DNA of 64,000 nt from Rufibacter sp. XAAS-G3-1 (GTDB lineage: Bacteria; Bacteroidota; Bacteroidia; Cytophagales; Hymenobacteraceae). The notes beneath the pieces were generated by a model. The model saw only the letters and a program-made list of their open reading frames with translations, had not been told where the DNA came from and did not search any database. The first letter of the stretch is position 1, and the number at the start of each line of letters is the position of its first letter. A program made the translations under genes and the position numbers. This document shows, one piece after another, positions 33,379-42,639 of the stretch. The DNA is taken from positions 1 through 64,000 of the forward strand of contig NZ_JABFAM010000012.1 in assembly GCF_013623775.1 (NCBI RefSeq), read 5' to 3'.

Positions 33379-35148
33379 ATGCGACAGTTTTTGAAATTTG
33401 TGCTGGCCACCATGGTAGGCCTGCTGTTATTTATGGTGGTGGGCTTTGTGATCCTGTTGGGTATTGGCGCTGCGGCCTCTTCCAGTGACACCGTAAGTAT
33501 TGCCGAAGGGTCTGTGCTGGAGTTGAAGTTAGGCCCACCGGTGGTAGAGCGCTCGCCCCGTAGTCCCTTCGCCGAGTTAGGGTTGGAGGAAGTGTTCGGT
33601 GAGCAGGGCATTGGCCTGGACGAGATCAAAGCCTCTATCAAGAAAGCCAAAGCCGATGACAACATCAAAGGCATTTTCCTGAACCTTGATCTGCTGCAGG
33701 CTGGTATGGCCTCTATTGAAGAGATCCGGAATTCGCTTCTGGACTTCAAGAAATCAAAGAAGTTTGTGGTGGCTTACAGTGAATTCTCCACGGAGAAAGC
33801 CTACTACCTGGCCTCGGTGGCCGACCGTTTCTACCTTAACCCGCAGGGCACCCTGGAACTGAACGGCCTTAGCTCAGAGGTCATGTTCTTCAAAGGCACC
33901 CTGGAGAAGCTGGATTTACAGCCTTATATCTTCAAGGTAGGAGAGTACAAGAGCGCCGTAGAACCGTTTATTCTGGACAAGATGAGCGAGCCCAGCCGTG
34001 AGCAGACCCAGTCATTCCTGAACTCCCTGAATAATTTCATGCTGAAAAACATTGCCGCCGCCCGTAACAAAAGCTTCGCTGATATCAAGAATATCTCAGA
34101 TTCCATGCTGGTGCACAACGCAGATGATGCCTTACGCTTAGGAATGGTCACGCACCTGGGCTACTATGATGAAGCCACCGATTTCATGAAAAGCAAGGTT
34201 GGCGTGAAAAAAGACCAGGAACTGAAACTGGTGAACCTGGGCACCTACAAGAAAGCCGCCGACCCAGAGAAGAAAGAAGGTTCCTCTTCCAATAAAATAG
34301 CGGTGATCTACGCCTCCGGCGATATCATGGGCGGTGAAGGCGATGACGCATCCATTGGCAGCGAAGGCATGTCCAAAGCCATTAGAAAGGCCCGGTTAGA
34401 TAAGAACGTGAAGGCCGTGGTGCTGCGCATTAACTCGCCGGGCGGAAGTTCCCTGGCCTCAGACGTGATCTGGCGCGAGGTGATGCTCACCAAGAAAGTA
34501 AAACCCGTGATTGCCTCTATGTCAGATGTGGCGGCCTCGGGCGGGTATTACATTGCCATGGCCTGTGATACCATTGTGGCGCACCCCACCACCATTACGG
34601 GCAGTATTGGCGTGTTCGGCATGATGGTCAACTCAGAGCACTTCCTCAAAAACAAACTGGGCATTACCACAGACCGCGTCAAGACCGGTAAATTCTCAGA
34701 CGTGCCTACGGTGACCAGAGCCATGACGCCGTACGAGAAAATGCACATCCAGCGCGAGGTAGAGCGTATCTACGATGACTTTACCACCAAAGCCGCCCAA
34801 TCCAGAAACATGCCGGTTGCCGAACTCCGGAAAGTAGCCTCGGGCCGCGTGTGGTCAGGCATTGAGGCCAAACAGCGCGGTCTGGTAGACGTGCTGGGCG
34901 GCATGGAAACAGCCATTGCCATTGCCGCCCAGAAAGCCAAGCTGAAAGAGGGCGACTACCGTCTGCGCCAGTTGCCCGCCCAGAAATCCTTCATGGACAA
35001 CCTGTTCTCAGACACGCAGTCGCAGATAAAAGCGTATTCCCTGCAAAACGAATTAGGCGATATGTTGCCGTACTACCAGCAGTACAAACGCGTGCTGCAG
35101 ATGCAGGGCATTCAGGCCCGTCTGCCGTATGAGATAGAGATTCAGTAA
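33379..35148 (+). CDS. sppA: Signal peptide peptidase SppA, 67K type
   Basis: Membrane-bound serine/lysine protease that degrades cleaved signal peptides. From the ATG at 33379 it has 589 aa, matching the long (E. coli-like, two-domain) form. An N-terminal anchor (MRQFLKFVLATMVGLLLFMVVGFVILL) is followed by the degenerate first domain with the general-base lysine in FSTEKAYYLAS, and the second S49 domain with KAVVLRINSPGGSSLASDVIWREV and the Ser nucleophile in SDVAASGGYYIAMACD. TITGSIGVFG and the KTGKFSD segment follow. The upstream in-frame extension to 33199 contains palindromic repeats and is not used. Strong match throughout. Confidence 0.95.
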   Translation: MRQFLKFVLATMVGLLLFMVVGFVILLGIGAAASSSDTVSIAEGSVLELKLGPPVVERSPRSPFAELGLEEVFGEQGIGLDEIKASIKKAKADDNIKGIFLNLDLLQAGMASIEEIRNSLLDFKKSKKFVVAYSEFSTEKAYYLASVADRFYLNPQGTLELNGLSSEVMFFKGTLEKLDLQPYIFKVGEYKSAVEPFILDKMSEPSREQTQSFLNSLNNFMLKNIAAARNKSFADIKNISDSMLVHNADDALRLGMVTHLGYYDEATDFMKSKVGVKKDQELKLVNLGTYKKAADPEKKEGSSSNKIAVIYASGDIMGGEGDDASIGSEGMSKAIRKARLDKNVKAVVLRINSPGGSSLASDVIWREVMLTKKVKPVIASMSDVAASGGYYIAMACDTIVAHPTTITGSIGVFGMMVNSEHFLKNKLGITTDRVKTGKFSDVPTVTRAMTPYEKMHIQREVERIYDDFTTKAAQSRNMPVAELRKVASGRVWSGIEAKQRGLVDVLGGMETAIAIAAQKAKLKEGDYRLRQLPAQKSFMDNLFSDTQSQIKAYSLQNELGDMLPYYQQYKRVLQMQGIQARLPYEIEIQ

Positions 35149-35612
35149 GCTGATAAATATTCACACTCGAATATTCACACTCGCGGGACGCGAGCGAGTG
35201 CTTTGTTATGGAAGCTGTTTAGAGTTTTTCATTAACCGGCATTTAAAGCAATTTCTCTGGGGCAAGTGTCCGGCTATACCTCTGGTTTTTAGGCTACTTT
35301 TATGAAAACAGGCCAAAAACAAGAGGCCGTTATTTGCACACTGCCGCAAGCATGCGCTTGTACCGCCGTTTTCAGGGTGTTTTTAGGAAAACAGACGCAA
35401 AACTCTAAACAGCTTCATGGTTAAATATGAGTTTCAAGGAGTGCCAAATAGTTATTTGTTAAGAAGAGACTGCCCGCAGGCAGTCTCTTCTGTTTTTACA
35501 GCTGGTGTAGAACCAGCTTTACCGTTTTTTTCTGAAATTGCCGCCTCCCCGAACCAACCTGTTTTAAGCCGGTTTTTCAGAAATCAGCCTCAAAACAGTT
35601 TACCTTTAACCA
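35149..35612. repeat. Repeat-rich intergenic region before punA
   Basis: Direct repeat TATTCACACTCG twice (35158-35184), CGCGGGACGCGAG palindrome (35178-35200, CACTCGC arms), worn TGTTTT copies at 35287-35322, 35369-35404 and 35559-35600, an 80-bp module shared with 185-264 (35335-35415), a perfect 13-bp hairpin with CCGCAGG centre (35462-35491) and AGCTGGT-N5-ACCAGCT (35500-35518). A short open frame here lacks coding character. Confidence 0.65.
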
Positions 35613-36437
35613 ATGGACATAATGAAAACCCTGCAAGAAGCCGCCCAGTTTATCCGTGAGAAAACACACCAGTACCAGCCCGATTTCGGGATTGTGTTGG
35701 GTACCGGCCTGGGTGCTTTGGTGCAAGACCTACAGGTGGCGTTTAGCCTGAACTATTCAGATATTCCGCATTTTCCGGTTTCAACCGTAGAGAGCCACTC
35801 CGGTAAGCTCATCTTCGGAGAACTTGGTGGCCGCCCCGTGGTGGTCATGCAAGGGCGCTTCCACTACTATGAAGGCTACAGCATGGAGCAGGTGGTATTC
35901 CCCATCAGGGTCATGCAACGGTTGGGCGTTAAAAAGCTGTTCGTGAGCAACGCCGCCGGTGGCCTTGACCCCAATTTCAATACCTCAGACCTCATGGTCA
36001 TCACTGACCACATCAACCTCCAACCCACCAACCCGCTCATCGGCAAAAACCTGGACGAACTGGGGCCACGTTTCCCAGACATGAGCGAACCCTACAGTGC
36101 ACACATGGTGCAGCAAGCGCTGGATATTTCGCTCCAGCACGGGCTGAGCGTGAAAACCGGGGTGTACGCCAGCGTGCCGGGGCCCATGCTGGAAACCAAA
36201 GCCGAATATACCTACCTCAGAACCATTGGTGCCGATGCCGTGGGCATGAGCACCGTTCCCGAAGTGATTGCCGCCGTGCACCTGGGCCTGCCCGTCTTCG
36301 CCGTCTCCGTCATCACCGACCTCTGCTCGCCCGGCAACATCAAGAAAGTAGTGCTCCTGGATATTCTGGAAGCCGCCGCCAAAGCCGAGCCCCACATGAC
36401 CCTGTTGATCAAGGAACTGATCAAACGGCAAGACTAG
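35613..36437 (+). CDS. punA: Purine nucleoside phosphorylase, trimeric class
   Basis: Cleaves inosine/guanosine with phosphate in purine salvage. The 274 aa protein has the class I (PNP/MTAP) pattern: VLGTGLGALV, VESHSGKLIFGE, VMQGRFHYYEGYSM, VSNAAGGLDPNF, the active-site Glu in GPMLETKAEYTYLR, and VGMSTVPEVIAAVHLG. The purine-contacting site reads SVITDLCSPG, with Asp where mammalian PNP has Asn (N243), as in several bacterial relatives. This may widen or alter base preference. The ATG at 35613 could be replaced by the ATG at 35622 (MKTLQEAAQF), and both are plausible. It is preceded by a worn hairpin and followed by a 7-base tandem array. Confidence 0.93.
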   Translation: MDIMKTLQEAAQFIREKTHQYQPDFGIVLGTGLGALVQDLQVAFSLNYSDIPHFPVSTVESHSGKLIFGELGGRPVVVMQGRFHYYEGYSMEQVVFPIRVMQRLGVKKLFVSNAAGGLDPNFNTSDLMVITDHINLQPTNPLIGKNLDELGPRFPDMSEPYSAHMVQQALDISLQHGLSVKTGVYASVPGPMLETKAEYTYLRTIGADAVGMSTVPEVIAAVHLGLPVFAVSVITDLCSPGNIKKVVLLDILEAAAKAEPHMTLLIKELIKRQD

Positions 36438-36441
36438 AAAG

Positions 36442-36490
36442 GAGTCCTGAGTTCTGAGTCTTGAGTTCTGAGTCTTGAGTTCTGAGTAGA
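36442..36490. repeat. Degenerate 7-base tandem array, seven units
   Basis: Units GAGTCCT, GAGTTCT, GAGTCTT, GAGTTCT, GAGTCTT, GAGTTCT, GAGTAGA directly after the punA stop. The same heptamer family is at 45254-45287 and, inverted, at 45453-45482. Confidence 0.85.
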
Positions 36491-36529
36491 GGACGAGTGA
36501 TTTAAAGCTTCGAGTGTCTTTTTATTTTT

Positions 36530-36856
36530 CTCCTGGGAGCTCATCTTGTAGGGAACAAGGAAGTCCTTTCCTTGGCTTGTCCCCTGACAAGCCAAAGTAT
36601 TTGAATGGCAGGCTTGAACGCTTTTCATCCGTCCTGTCGGGGGACAGGACGGATGAAAAGCGGAGGCACCTTTTGGTTTTGGAGTTGTCCGCTAAAACCC
36701 ACGACATTTCACCTACTGGCACTTCTTGTTTTTCCCCTACAAGATGAGCTCCAAGGAGGGATAGGGGTGCTCTTTCCCTTAGACTGGAGGCTTTGGCAGT
36801 GCGGTAGCATGTATGCTACCGCAAATGGAGAGACGCGATACTTAAGGCATTTGCTG
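36530..36856. repeat. Cluster of palindromes with TGTC-N4-GACA and other apices
   Basis: 36572-36595 (TTGGCTTGTC arms, loop CCCT), 36619-36662 (20-bp perfect arms, apex TGTC-GGGG-GACA) and 36800-36823 (11-bp arms around TAGCAT-GT-ATGCTA). Bases 36537-36553 and 36737-36753 are inverted copies (GAGCTCATCTTGTAGGG), so 36537-36756 may form one larger unit. No gene. Confidence 0.7.
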
Positions 36857-37024
36857 CCAAAGCTTTTTTCAATCCCTTGCTTTCTTTGCTGTTCGGGAGT
36901 TCTACTCCCGAACCTGCCTGCGGCGGAGTGGAACTCCGCCGCAGGCAGGTTCGGGCAGGTGTTGCAGAAGAAGGGGAGTGGAACTCCCCGGCAGTAAGCT
37001 TCCGGAGTGGAACTCCGAAAGAGC
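36857..37024. repeat. Composite four-hairpin element, copy B
   Basis: In opposite orientation to copy A (22618-22789). Palindromes with GGAGT-N3-ACTCC apex are at 36892-36912 (9-bp arms), 36907-36955 (23-bp perfect arms), 36973-36989 (7-bp) and 37003-37017 (6-bp). The end block (CCAAAGCTTTTTTCAATCCC at 36857) and spacer GGCAGTAAGCTT correspond to those of copy A, whereas the arms of the third hairpin do not. Confidence 0.85.
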
Positions 37025-37150
37025 GGTTTTCGGAAAGCGTTTCAGGCTGATTTTAGGAAAATAGCCAGAAAACAAACGGGATTGCCCCTACTGGGGAACT
37101 GTGTTTTTCGCTTGTTTTTGCGAAAACAGACGAAACACACACCGAAAACC
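37025..37150. repeat. Two worn TGTTTT-family copies after the DUF4249 gene
   Basis: 37041-37074 and 37099-37140. The second starts next to the stop of the DUF4249 gene on the minus strand and contains an inner palindrome GTTTTTCGCTTG with a complement ending AAACAC. No gene. Confidence 0.6.
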
Positions 37151-37987
37151 TTATTTGATGATGATCTCCTTTGTCTGGAAATTCAAATGGGTGAAGACCC
37201 CAAAGCCGCCGGAAACGGTTGATTTGATGGTGACGGGTTGGGCGAAAGGGTTGCCGTTGGCGCTGCGGGCATCTTCTACGCTACTCACAAACTCTGAATA
37301 GGCCTCTTCCATGTGAAACAGTTTGATGGTGAGGGTATCATTGCGGTCAAAGCGGTAGGTGGTGTTGTAGGTGATCTTTTTGCCGTTGCGCAGCCGGTCG
37401 TTCACCTCGGCGTCTAGCTGGCTGTCAGTCCCGCTGCTGTCTTTTTTGTGGGCCAGAAGCCGGTAGAAATTCTTTTGGGCCGGGTCATCCTGCCAGCGCA
37501 CCAACAGGTAAGCTTCCTGGCTTTCCTTGGGTTTGTCATTGAATTTATAACCCACGCTGTCAATGGGCACAGGAGGCAGAACCGTGGTGGAGCCCACCAG
37601 TCTCCGTCCTTTGGCATCGGTGATCAGGAGTTTGAAGACATCGCCGGGCACGGCCCTTACCCTGCGGCGGTTGTAGTGGGTGTACACTTTCTGGTTTTCC
37701 GCATCCACCAGCAGGGTGTCTTCCAAGACCACCGGTGCCTCGTTGTTCTTGGTGATGGTCACGGTAGCGCCTTCTACCATGAGCGCCTCTGGGCCCGCAA
37801 AATAGCTGGAGGACTCCTGTAAGGCCAGTCTCATGGGTTCGCCGTTCACCAGGTAGCATTCCACCACCATCTGGGGCGGCAGGTTGGGCAACTTTACCTC
37901 AATCTCCTGCTCCATGTCACAGGATGACAGCAGGCCCATCAGTGCCAGTAAAAGCAGGAAAGGGCGGTAGCTTCGTTGTAAGTCCAT
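37151..37987 (-). CDS. DUF4249 lipoprotein, partner of the TonB receptor
   Basis: The 278 aa lipoprotein has signal LLLLALMGLLSSC with the lipidated Cys at about 23. It is followed by a beta-rich mature part: EIEVKLPNLPPQMVVECYLVNGEPMRLALQESSSYF opens the DUF4249 domain, then VTITKNNEAPVVLEDTLLVD, RAVPGDVFKLLITDAKGRRLVGSTTVLPP, and a C-terminal repeat. DUF4249 proteins sit beside TonB-dependent receptors, probably as surface accessory lipoproteins. The function is inferred from this association. The ATG (37985-37987) overlaps the receptor stop by one base (TGATG), indicating translational coupling. Confidence 0.9.
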   Translation of the reverse strand: MDLQRSYRPFLLLLALMGLLSSCDMEQEIEVKLPNLPPQMVVECYLVNGEPMRLALQESSSYFAGPEALMVEGATVTITKNNEAPVVLEDTLLVDAENQKVYTHYNRRRVRAVPGDVFKLLITDAKGRRLVGSTTVLPPVPIDSVGYKFNDKPKESQEAYLLVRWQDDPAQKNFYRLLAHKKDSSGTDSQLDAEVNDRLRNGKKITYNTTYRFDRNDTLTIKLFHMEEAYSEFVSSVEDARSANGNPFAQPVTIKSTVSGGFGVFTHLNFQTKEIIIK

Positions 37988-40338
37988 CAGAATTTAAAGT
38001 TGTACGTAATGGAGGGGATTACCGGGAACAGAGAGACCTGTTTGGCCACAAACCCGGTGATCTCACTTGTTTCGTCTTCCCGTATGGTTTCAAAGAAGAC
38101 AAAATACGGGTTGCGGCGGTTGTAGACATTGTACACGCTGAAGGTAAGGTCAGACGTGCCGCGCTTAGGCCGAAGTTTGTACACCAAGCCTATGTCCATT
38201 CGGTGGTAAGCCGCCAGGCGGAACGAGTTGCGCTCTGGGTACACCGGTATCACGGTATAGTCTTCGCCGGGCACATCCTGGAAGATAAAACGCTGCACCG
38301 GCAGGGAAAAGGCATTGCCGGTTCCGTACACAAAGGTGGCCGTGGCGTGAATGCGTTTGTTCACCTCCTGAATGGCTACCACCGAGAGATCATGCCGCCG
38401 GTCAAAGCGGGTGGGGAAGGTCTTGCCGTTGTTAATGTCTGGGAAGGTGCGGTTAGACCAGGAAAGGGTGTAGCCGATCCAGCCGGTGGTTTTGCCTTCT
38501 TTCTTTTCCACGTAAAACTCCTGGCCGTAGCTCTCGCCGGTACCAAACACAAATTCCTGCTCCAGCTCATTGTTCCCGAAGATCTGCGCGCCATCGCGTA
38601 AATCCAGTTGGCGGGTCATTTTCTTGTAATACGCCTCGGTGCTGAACAGGTATTTGTCTTTGTATAGTTTGGTAAGCCCCAGCGTGAACTGGTCAGAGCG
38701 TTGGGGCTTTACGCCGGGGCTGGACGGGTACCAGATATCGGTGGGAAGCGAGGCCCCGGTGTTGGAGATAAGGTGCACGTACTGAAACATGCGCGTGTAA
38801 TTGGCCTTGAGGGTAAGCGTCTCAGAGAACCGGTAACTGGCGGCGGCGCGGGGCTCCAGGCCCAGAAAGTTCTTGCCGTCATTCAGGAAACCAGACAGGC
38901 GAAGGCCGTAGCTCAAAGTGAAAACCGGACTGAACGACCAGTCATCTGAGGCATACAGACCATATTCCTGCCCTCGGTAATCATTGCCGGCCCCCACGTT
39001 CACAGACCCGTCCTGGCTATCGGCTTCCAGCCGACCTACCGTAAACTGGTGGTCGGTGAGGGCCCCGCCAAACCGCAGGTGGTGTTTGTCTGAAGCGATG
39101 TATTCAAAATCTGACTTGAGGGTGAGGTCTGTGATGGTAGACGTGAGGCTGAACGAGAAGATATCCAGTTGGTTTTTGATCTCGTACTTGTAATTAGACG
39201 CCGAAAACGTGTTGTTTACGAAAAAACGGGGCGAGAACTGGTGCACCCAGCGTGCCGAGCCCACCCGGTTTCCCCAGTTGAAATTGAAGTCAAAGTTCTC
39301 ATCGCCGAAGGTGAAAAAGTCGCGCCCGTAGTACCCGCTAATGAAAAGGCGGTCGTTGGGCCCCAGTTCAAAGCTGGCTTTGGCGTTGAAGTCATAGAAG
39401 TAATAATCTGGGATGGGGCTCCAGTCTGGGTCACTTTCCTGCGTTTTGTTGATCAGGCGGGTGAACACATCTACGTACGTGCGGCGGCCCGAGATCAGGA
39501 ACGAGGACTTGTCTTTCTGAATGGGCCCTTCTACTGACAGGCGGGACGCAATCAACCCGATTCCGCCGGTCACGTCGTATTCCTTCCGGTTACCGTCGCG
39601 CAGTTTCACGTCCAGCACGCTGGAAAGCCTGCCGCCAAACTGGGCCGGAAAACCGCCTTTGTACAGTTCCACGCCCCGCACCGCATCTGGGTTGAACACG
39701 CTGAAGAACCCGAACAAGTGGCTGGGGTTGTACACCAACGCATCGTCTAAAAGCACCAGGTTCTGGTCAGAACTTCCGCCCCGCACAAACATCCCGCTGC
39801 TGCCCTCACCGCCACTCTGAATGCCGGGTTTTAGCTGTAAGGTCTTGATGATGTCCACTTCACCAAACAGTGCCGGTAACAGCTTCGCCTCCCGGGAAGA
39901 AAGCGTTTCCATGCTCATCTGCGGCGTGGTGAGGCGCTCCTGAAACGTGTTCCGCCCAGCTTCCACCACTACCTCGCCCAACTGGTTTGCGTTCTCCTGC
40001 AGTTCCACGTTCAGGCGGGTGTTTCTGGTGAGCACCACTTCCCTGGTCAAGGTATGGAACCCGATGTAGGAGAACTGAATCTGGTAAGTGCCCGGGGTCA
40101 GCGACAACGTGTAGGCCCCGTTGGTATTGGTCTCTACGCCGTTGGTAGTACCCGCCACCGCTACAGTAGCCCCAATCAGGGCTTCGCCGGTGGCCGCAGA
40201 ACGCAGCGTACCACTAAGCGACACCCGGTTTTGCGCGTGGGCAAAAGTTATTGACAGGAAGCATAAAAGCAGGAAGAACAGAGTGAGTAGCCTGGTTACC
40301 GGCCACCGGCCAGGTAGGTATCTGTAGAAAAGATGCAC
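37987..40338 (-). CDS. TonB-dependent outer-membrane receptor with carboxypeptidase-like N-domain
   Basis: The 783 aa protein takes up a substrate through the outer membrane using TonB energy. A signal peptide (to about HAQ, residue 36) is followed by the carboxypeptidase-D regulatory-like domain VSLSGTLRSAATGEALIGATVAVAGTTNGVETNTNGAYTLSLTPGTYQIQFSYIGFHT (about 39-97), the plug domain with ERLTTPQMSMETLS and GIQSGGEGSSGMFVRGGSSDQNLVLLDDALVYNPSHLFGF, and a barrel with many aromatic-rich strands ending YNFKF. The start codon is GTG (40336-40338), with no earlier alternative. Its DUF4249 neighbour is coupled. Substrate unknown; no metabolic genes accompany it. Confidence 0.93.
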   Translation of the reverse strand: MHLFYRYLPGRWPVTRLLTLFFLLLCFLSITFAHAQNRVSLSGTLRSAATGEALIGATVAVAGTTNGVETNTNGAYTLSLTPGTYQIQFSYIGFHTLTREVVLTRNTRLNVELQENANQLGEVVVEAGRNTFQERLTTPQMSMETLSSREAKLLPALFGEVDIIKTLQLKPGIQSGGEGSSGMFVRGGSSDQNLVLLDDALVYNPSHLFGFFSVFNPDAVRGVELYKGGFPAQFGGRLSSVLDVKLRDGNRKEYDVTGGIGLIASRLSVEGPIQKDKSSFLISGRRTYVDVFTRLINKTQESDPDWSPIPDYYFYDFNAKASFELGPNDRLFISGYYGRDFFTFGDENFDFNFNWGNRVGSARWVHQFSPRFFVNNTFSASNYKYEIKNQLDIFSFSLTSTITDLTLKSDFEYIASDKHHLRFGGALTDHQFTVGRLEADSQDGSVNVGAGNDYRGQEYGLYASDDWSFSPVFTLSYGLRLSGFLNDGKNFLGLEPRAAASYRFSETLTLKANYTRMFQYVHLISNTGASLPTDIWYPSSPGVKPQRSDQFTLGLTKLYKDKYLFSTEAYYKKMTRQLDLRDGAQIFGNNELEQEFVFGTGESYGQEFYVEKKEGKTTGWIGYTLSWSNRTFPDINNGKTFPTRFDRRHDLSVVAIQEVNKRIHATATFVYGTGNAFSLPVQRFIFQDVPGEDYTVIPVYPERNSFRLAAYHRMDIGLVYKLRPKRGTSDLTFSVYNVYNRRNPYFVFFETIREDETSEITGFVAKQVSLFPVIPSITYNFKF

Positions 40339-40620
40339 GCTTGAGAGGTCAGATTTAAAACATAACGCCTAAACTACTCAGATGTTTTCAGCGAACCAGA
40401 TTTACAGATACGGTTAGTACGCTGGCAAACAATAAAGTAGCCTTGGCAGGCTAGCTGAAAGATACTACAAAAACGTGAACTCGGGAACTGAGCGGTTCAC
40501 TTAGCCGAAGAAGTACCATCTCACCGTCTCCCTGTTCTTCTTGCGTCCTGTCTGGGGGCAGGCCAAGGGAGCGGGCTTCTGGGTTTAGGCCCCGTTTTCC
40601 ACAAAACAGCTTCAAAACGC
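40339..40620. repeat. Intergenic region upstream of the receptor
   Basis: Contains a worn TGTTTT copy at 40591-40622 and, at 40547-40563, a TGTC-TGGG-GGCA variant of the TGTC/GACA palindrome. No gene is visible. The receptor promoter is expected here, but no clear match was found. Confidence 0.45.
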
Positions 40621-40688
40621 GGAAAACACCCCGGCCGTTTCTGGGCTGTTTTGAAGAAAACAGCCCAGAAACGGCCGGGGTGTTTTCC
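40621..40688. repeat. Longest perfect TGTTTT-N4-AAAACA hairpin (32-bp arms)
   Basis: Left arm 40621-40652, loop GAAG, right arm 40657-40688, no mismatch. The stem includes CACCCCGGCCGTTTCTGGGC, absent from other copies outside this neighbourhood. Confidence 0.95.
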
Positions 40689-40705
40689 TGTACTAGTAAA
40701 AAAAA

Positions 40706-40759
40706 GCCGTGCCCGTTTCTGGGGTGTTTTCTCAAAAACAGCCCAGAAACGGGCACGGC
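40706..40759. repeat. TGTTTT-family hairpin (25-bp arms, one mismatch)
   Basis: Left arm 40706-40730, loop CTCA, right arm 40735-40759. The inner stem CGTTTCTGGG is shared with the previous hairpin. It ends 14 bases past the M61 peptidase stop. Confidence 0.92.
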
Positions 40760-40773
40760 AGAAAGGAGAAAGC

Positions 40774-42639
40774 TTACAGGCTAGAGTACAGCCAGGCTTG
40801 TCTTAACGAGAGTTGCGCAGGCGTGGCCTTGGGGTCTGGCGTGAGCAGGTGAGAGACTGGTTCTTCGGCGGCAACCAGGTTGGCTTTCAGTTCTACCGGC
40901 TTTACGGTGCCGCTGGCGTCTTTCCGGCCTACGGTAATGGTGATAGGGCTGCCTTCTTGGCCGTTCATGACGTGTTTGTTAATCATGTCAGTAAAGTTGC
41001 GCAGGTTCAGGTCTTCGCCGTTGATCTGCCAGAGTTGGTCACCGGCCTTGTAGCCCATTTGCTTGCCGAACGCGTTCAGGTTCTCCACGCTGGCTATCAT
41101 CAGGTGCCCGGAGGCCTGGTCATACCCAAGGGTAGGTCTGCCCAGCGAAATACGTCTCTGGGTGCCCTTTGGCTGGTACGTGATGCCCACCTTCCTGAAT
41201 ATTTCTGAGTACGGCAGTGGCTCATTGCCTTCTACGTGCCTACGGAAGAAATCTCTGATCTCTGGGAAGGTGAGCGCGGTGATTTTATCAAACAGCTCCT
41301 CGTCTCTGAACGACTTGTCCTTGCCGTAGGTCTGGCTCAGGTCTTTCATCAGGTTCCGGATGCCGTATTTCCCGTTGGAAAGCTCCCGCAACCTAATGTC
41401 CAGCGCCATACCAATAAGGGCTCCTTTCTGGTACACGTTGCCGTACTCTTTCTCGTGCTTGTCCAGCGCGCCTAAGCTGAGTTCAGTGAAAGAAAGAGCG
41501 TCATTGTACTGCTGTTTAGAGGCGATGATCTTGTTCCGCAACTCCGTCAGGAAATCAGGCAACTCCGTGAGTTTCTGGTTCACCTGCACGTGGTGCGCAA
41601 AGTATTCGGTCACGCCTTCGTACATCCAGAGGTGCTTGGACATCTTGGGGTTGCTGAAATCAAAATTCCCGATTTCCTCTGAATGAATGTTCAGCGGCGT
41701 CACAATGTGGAAGAACTCGTGCGCCGAGATATTCTGCACCTGCTCGGCCAGCATAGCGGGCGGCATCTCGGGGAAATAATACACCGAGGAATAGGAGTGC
41801 TCCAACGCGCCGTACGCGCCGGTGCGGTTCTGCTTGTTGTCAATGTAGATGAGGAACGCGTATTTGTCTACCGGCAAGGTGCCGCCCAGATAGGCTCTCT
41901 GCGCCTCCAGAATGGGTTTGATGTGCTCGGCCAGGTTCTTAGAGCGGGCTCCGCCCCCGGCGGCGTACGTGGAGATCAACACATCGGCGTTGCCTACTTT
42001 GAGCATGGCCGTGTCTGGGCGGCTGTACAGCATGGGCGCATCTACCAGGTCATTGTAGTTCTGCAGCAGGTACGTATCTGAGGTAGGCGTAGTGCTGGCA
42101 GTTCTAAGAGCAGTGGCCCCGTAAAAATCCTGCGGTTTGTTGACCGTGATCTGGTAAGGTGCCTTGGTCAGGTTCGCGAAATACCCGAAGAAGCCGTGCG
42201 TATTAATCAAGAACACCTTGCCTTCCTCAATGTCGGTGGCCGCTGGTTCAAACACAATGTCTTCTTTCTTGGGCGTGTCCCAGGTGTCATCAACCAGATA
42301 GGTTAGGCGGGCCAGCTTCTTGGCTTTCTTTATTTTCCAGGTGTTCTGGTCTAAGCGCTCTACGTCCAGTTTCTTGCCTTTTTTATCAAAGGCGTTGAAG
42401 TCAGAAACAAACTTCCCGAAATCATAGACGGCATAGGTACCCGGCACCATCTTGGGCATGTGGTACAGGACTTCGTCTTCCTTGAATTCTGGGGTGAGAA
42501 GCGTGACCTGTAATTTGTCGTCTTTTACCTGGGCCAGATCTACTGAGAAACGGTACGCAGGGGTGGCATGATTTTGCGCCAGCAGGGGGGAGTGCAGGAG
42601 AGCGGCGAACGCCAGCGCGGTCAAAGATTTTTTGAGCAT
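40774..42639 (-). CDS. M61 family metallopeptidase with PDZ domain
   Basis: Exported zinc peptidase resembling glycyl aminopeptidase. The 621 aa protein has a signal peptide (to about AQ, residue 22), a large N-terminal beta domain, then the catalytic domain with AHEFFHIVTPLN (HExxH at about 307-311) and MYEGVTEYFAHH carrying the third zinc ligand Glu (about 342). A PDZ-type domain follows (GYDQASGHLMIASVENLNAFGKQMGYKAGDQLWQINGEDL, about 500-550). The remaining C-terminal region includes GSPITITVGRKDASG. M61 proteins cleave small N-terminal residues, and PDZ may limit or gate access. It is monocistronic. The terminator role may be taken by the hairpin 14 bp past its stop. Confidence 0.93.
   Translation of the reverse strand: MLKKSLTALAFAALLHSPLLAQNHATPAYRFSVDLAQVKDDKLQVTLLTPEFKEDEVLYHMPKMVPGTYAVYDFGKFVSDFNAFDKKGKKLDVERLDQNTWKIKKAKKLARLTYLVDDTWDTPKKEDIVFEPAATDIEEGKVFLINTHGFFGYFANLTKAPYQITVNKPQDFYGATALRTASTTPTSDTYLLQNYNDLVDAPMLYSRPDTAMLKVGNADVLISTYAAGGGARSKNLAEHIKPILEAQRAYLGGTLPVDKYAFLIYIDNKQNRTGAYGALEHSYSSVYYFPEMPPAMLAEQVQNISAHEFFHIVTPLNIHSEEIGNFDFSNPKMSKHLWMYEGVTEYFAHHVQVNQKLTELPDFLTELRNKIIASKQQYNDALSFTELSLGALDKHEKEYGNVYQKGALIGMALDIRLRELSNGKYGIRNLMKDLSQTYGKDKSFRDEELFDKITALTFPEIRDFFRRHVEGNEPLPYSEIFRKVGITYQPKGTQRRISLGRPTLGYDQASGHLMIASVENLNAFGKQMGYKAGDQLWQINGEDLNLRNFTDMINKHVMNGQEGSPITITVGRKDASGTVKPVELKANLVAAEEPVSHLLTPDPKATPAQLSLRQAWLYSSL

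Noticed and set aside
36442-36490. Possible CRISPR array
   Set aside because: The 7-base units are contiguous with no spacers and no cas genes are present. The same applies to the other heptamer arrays.
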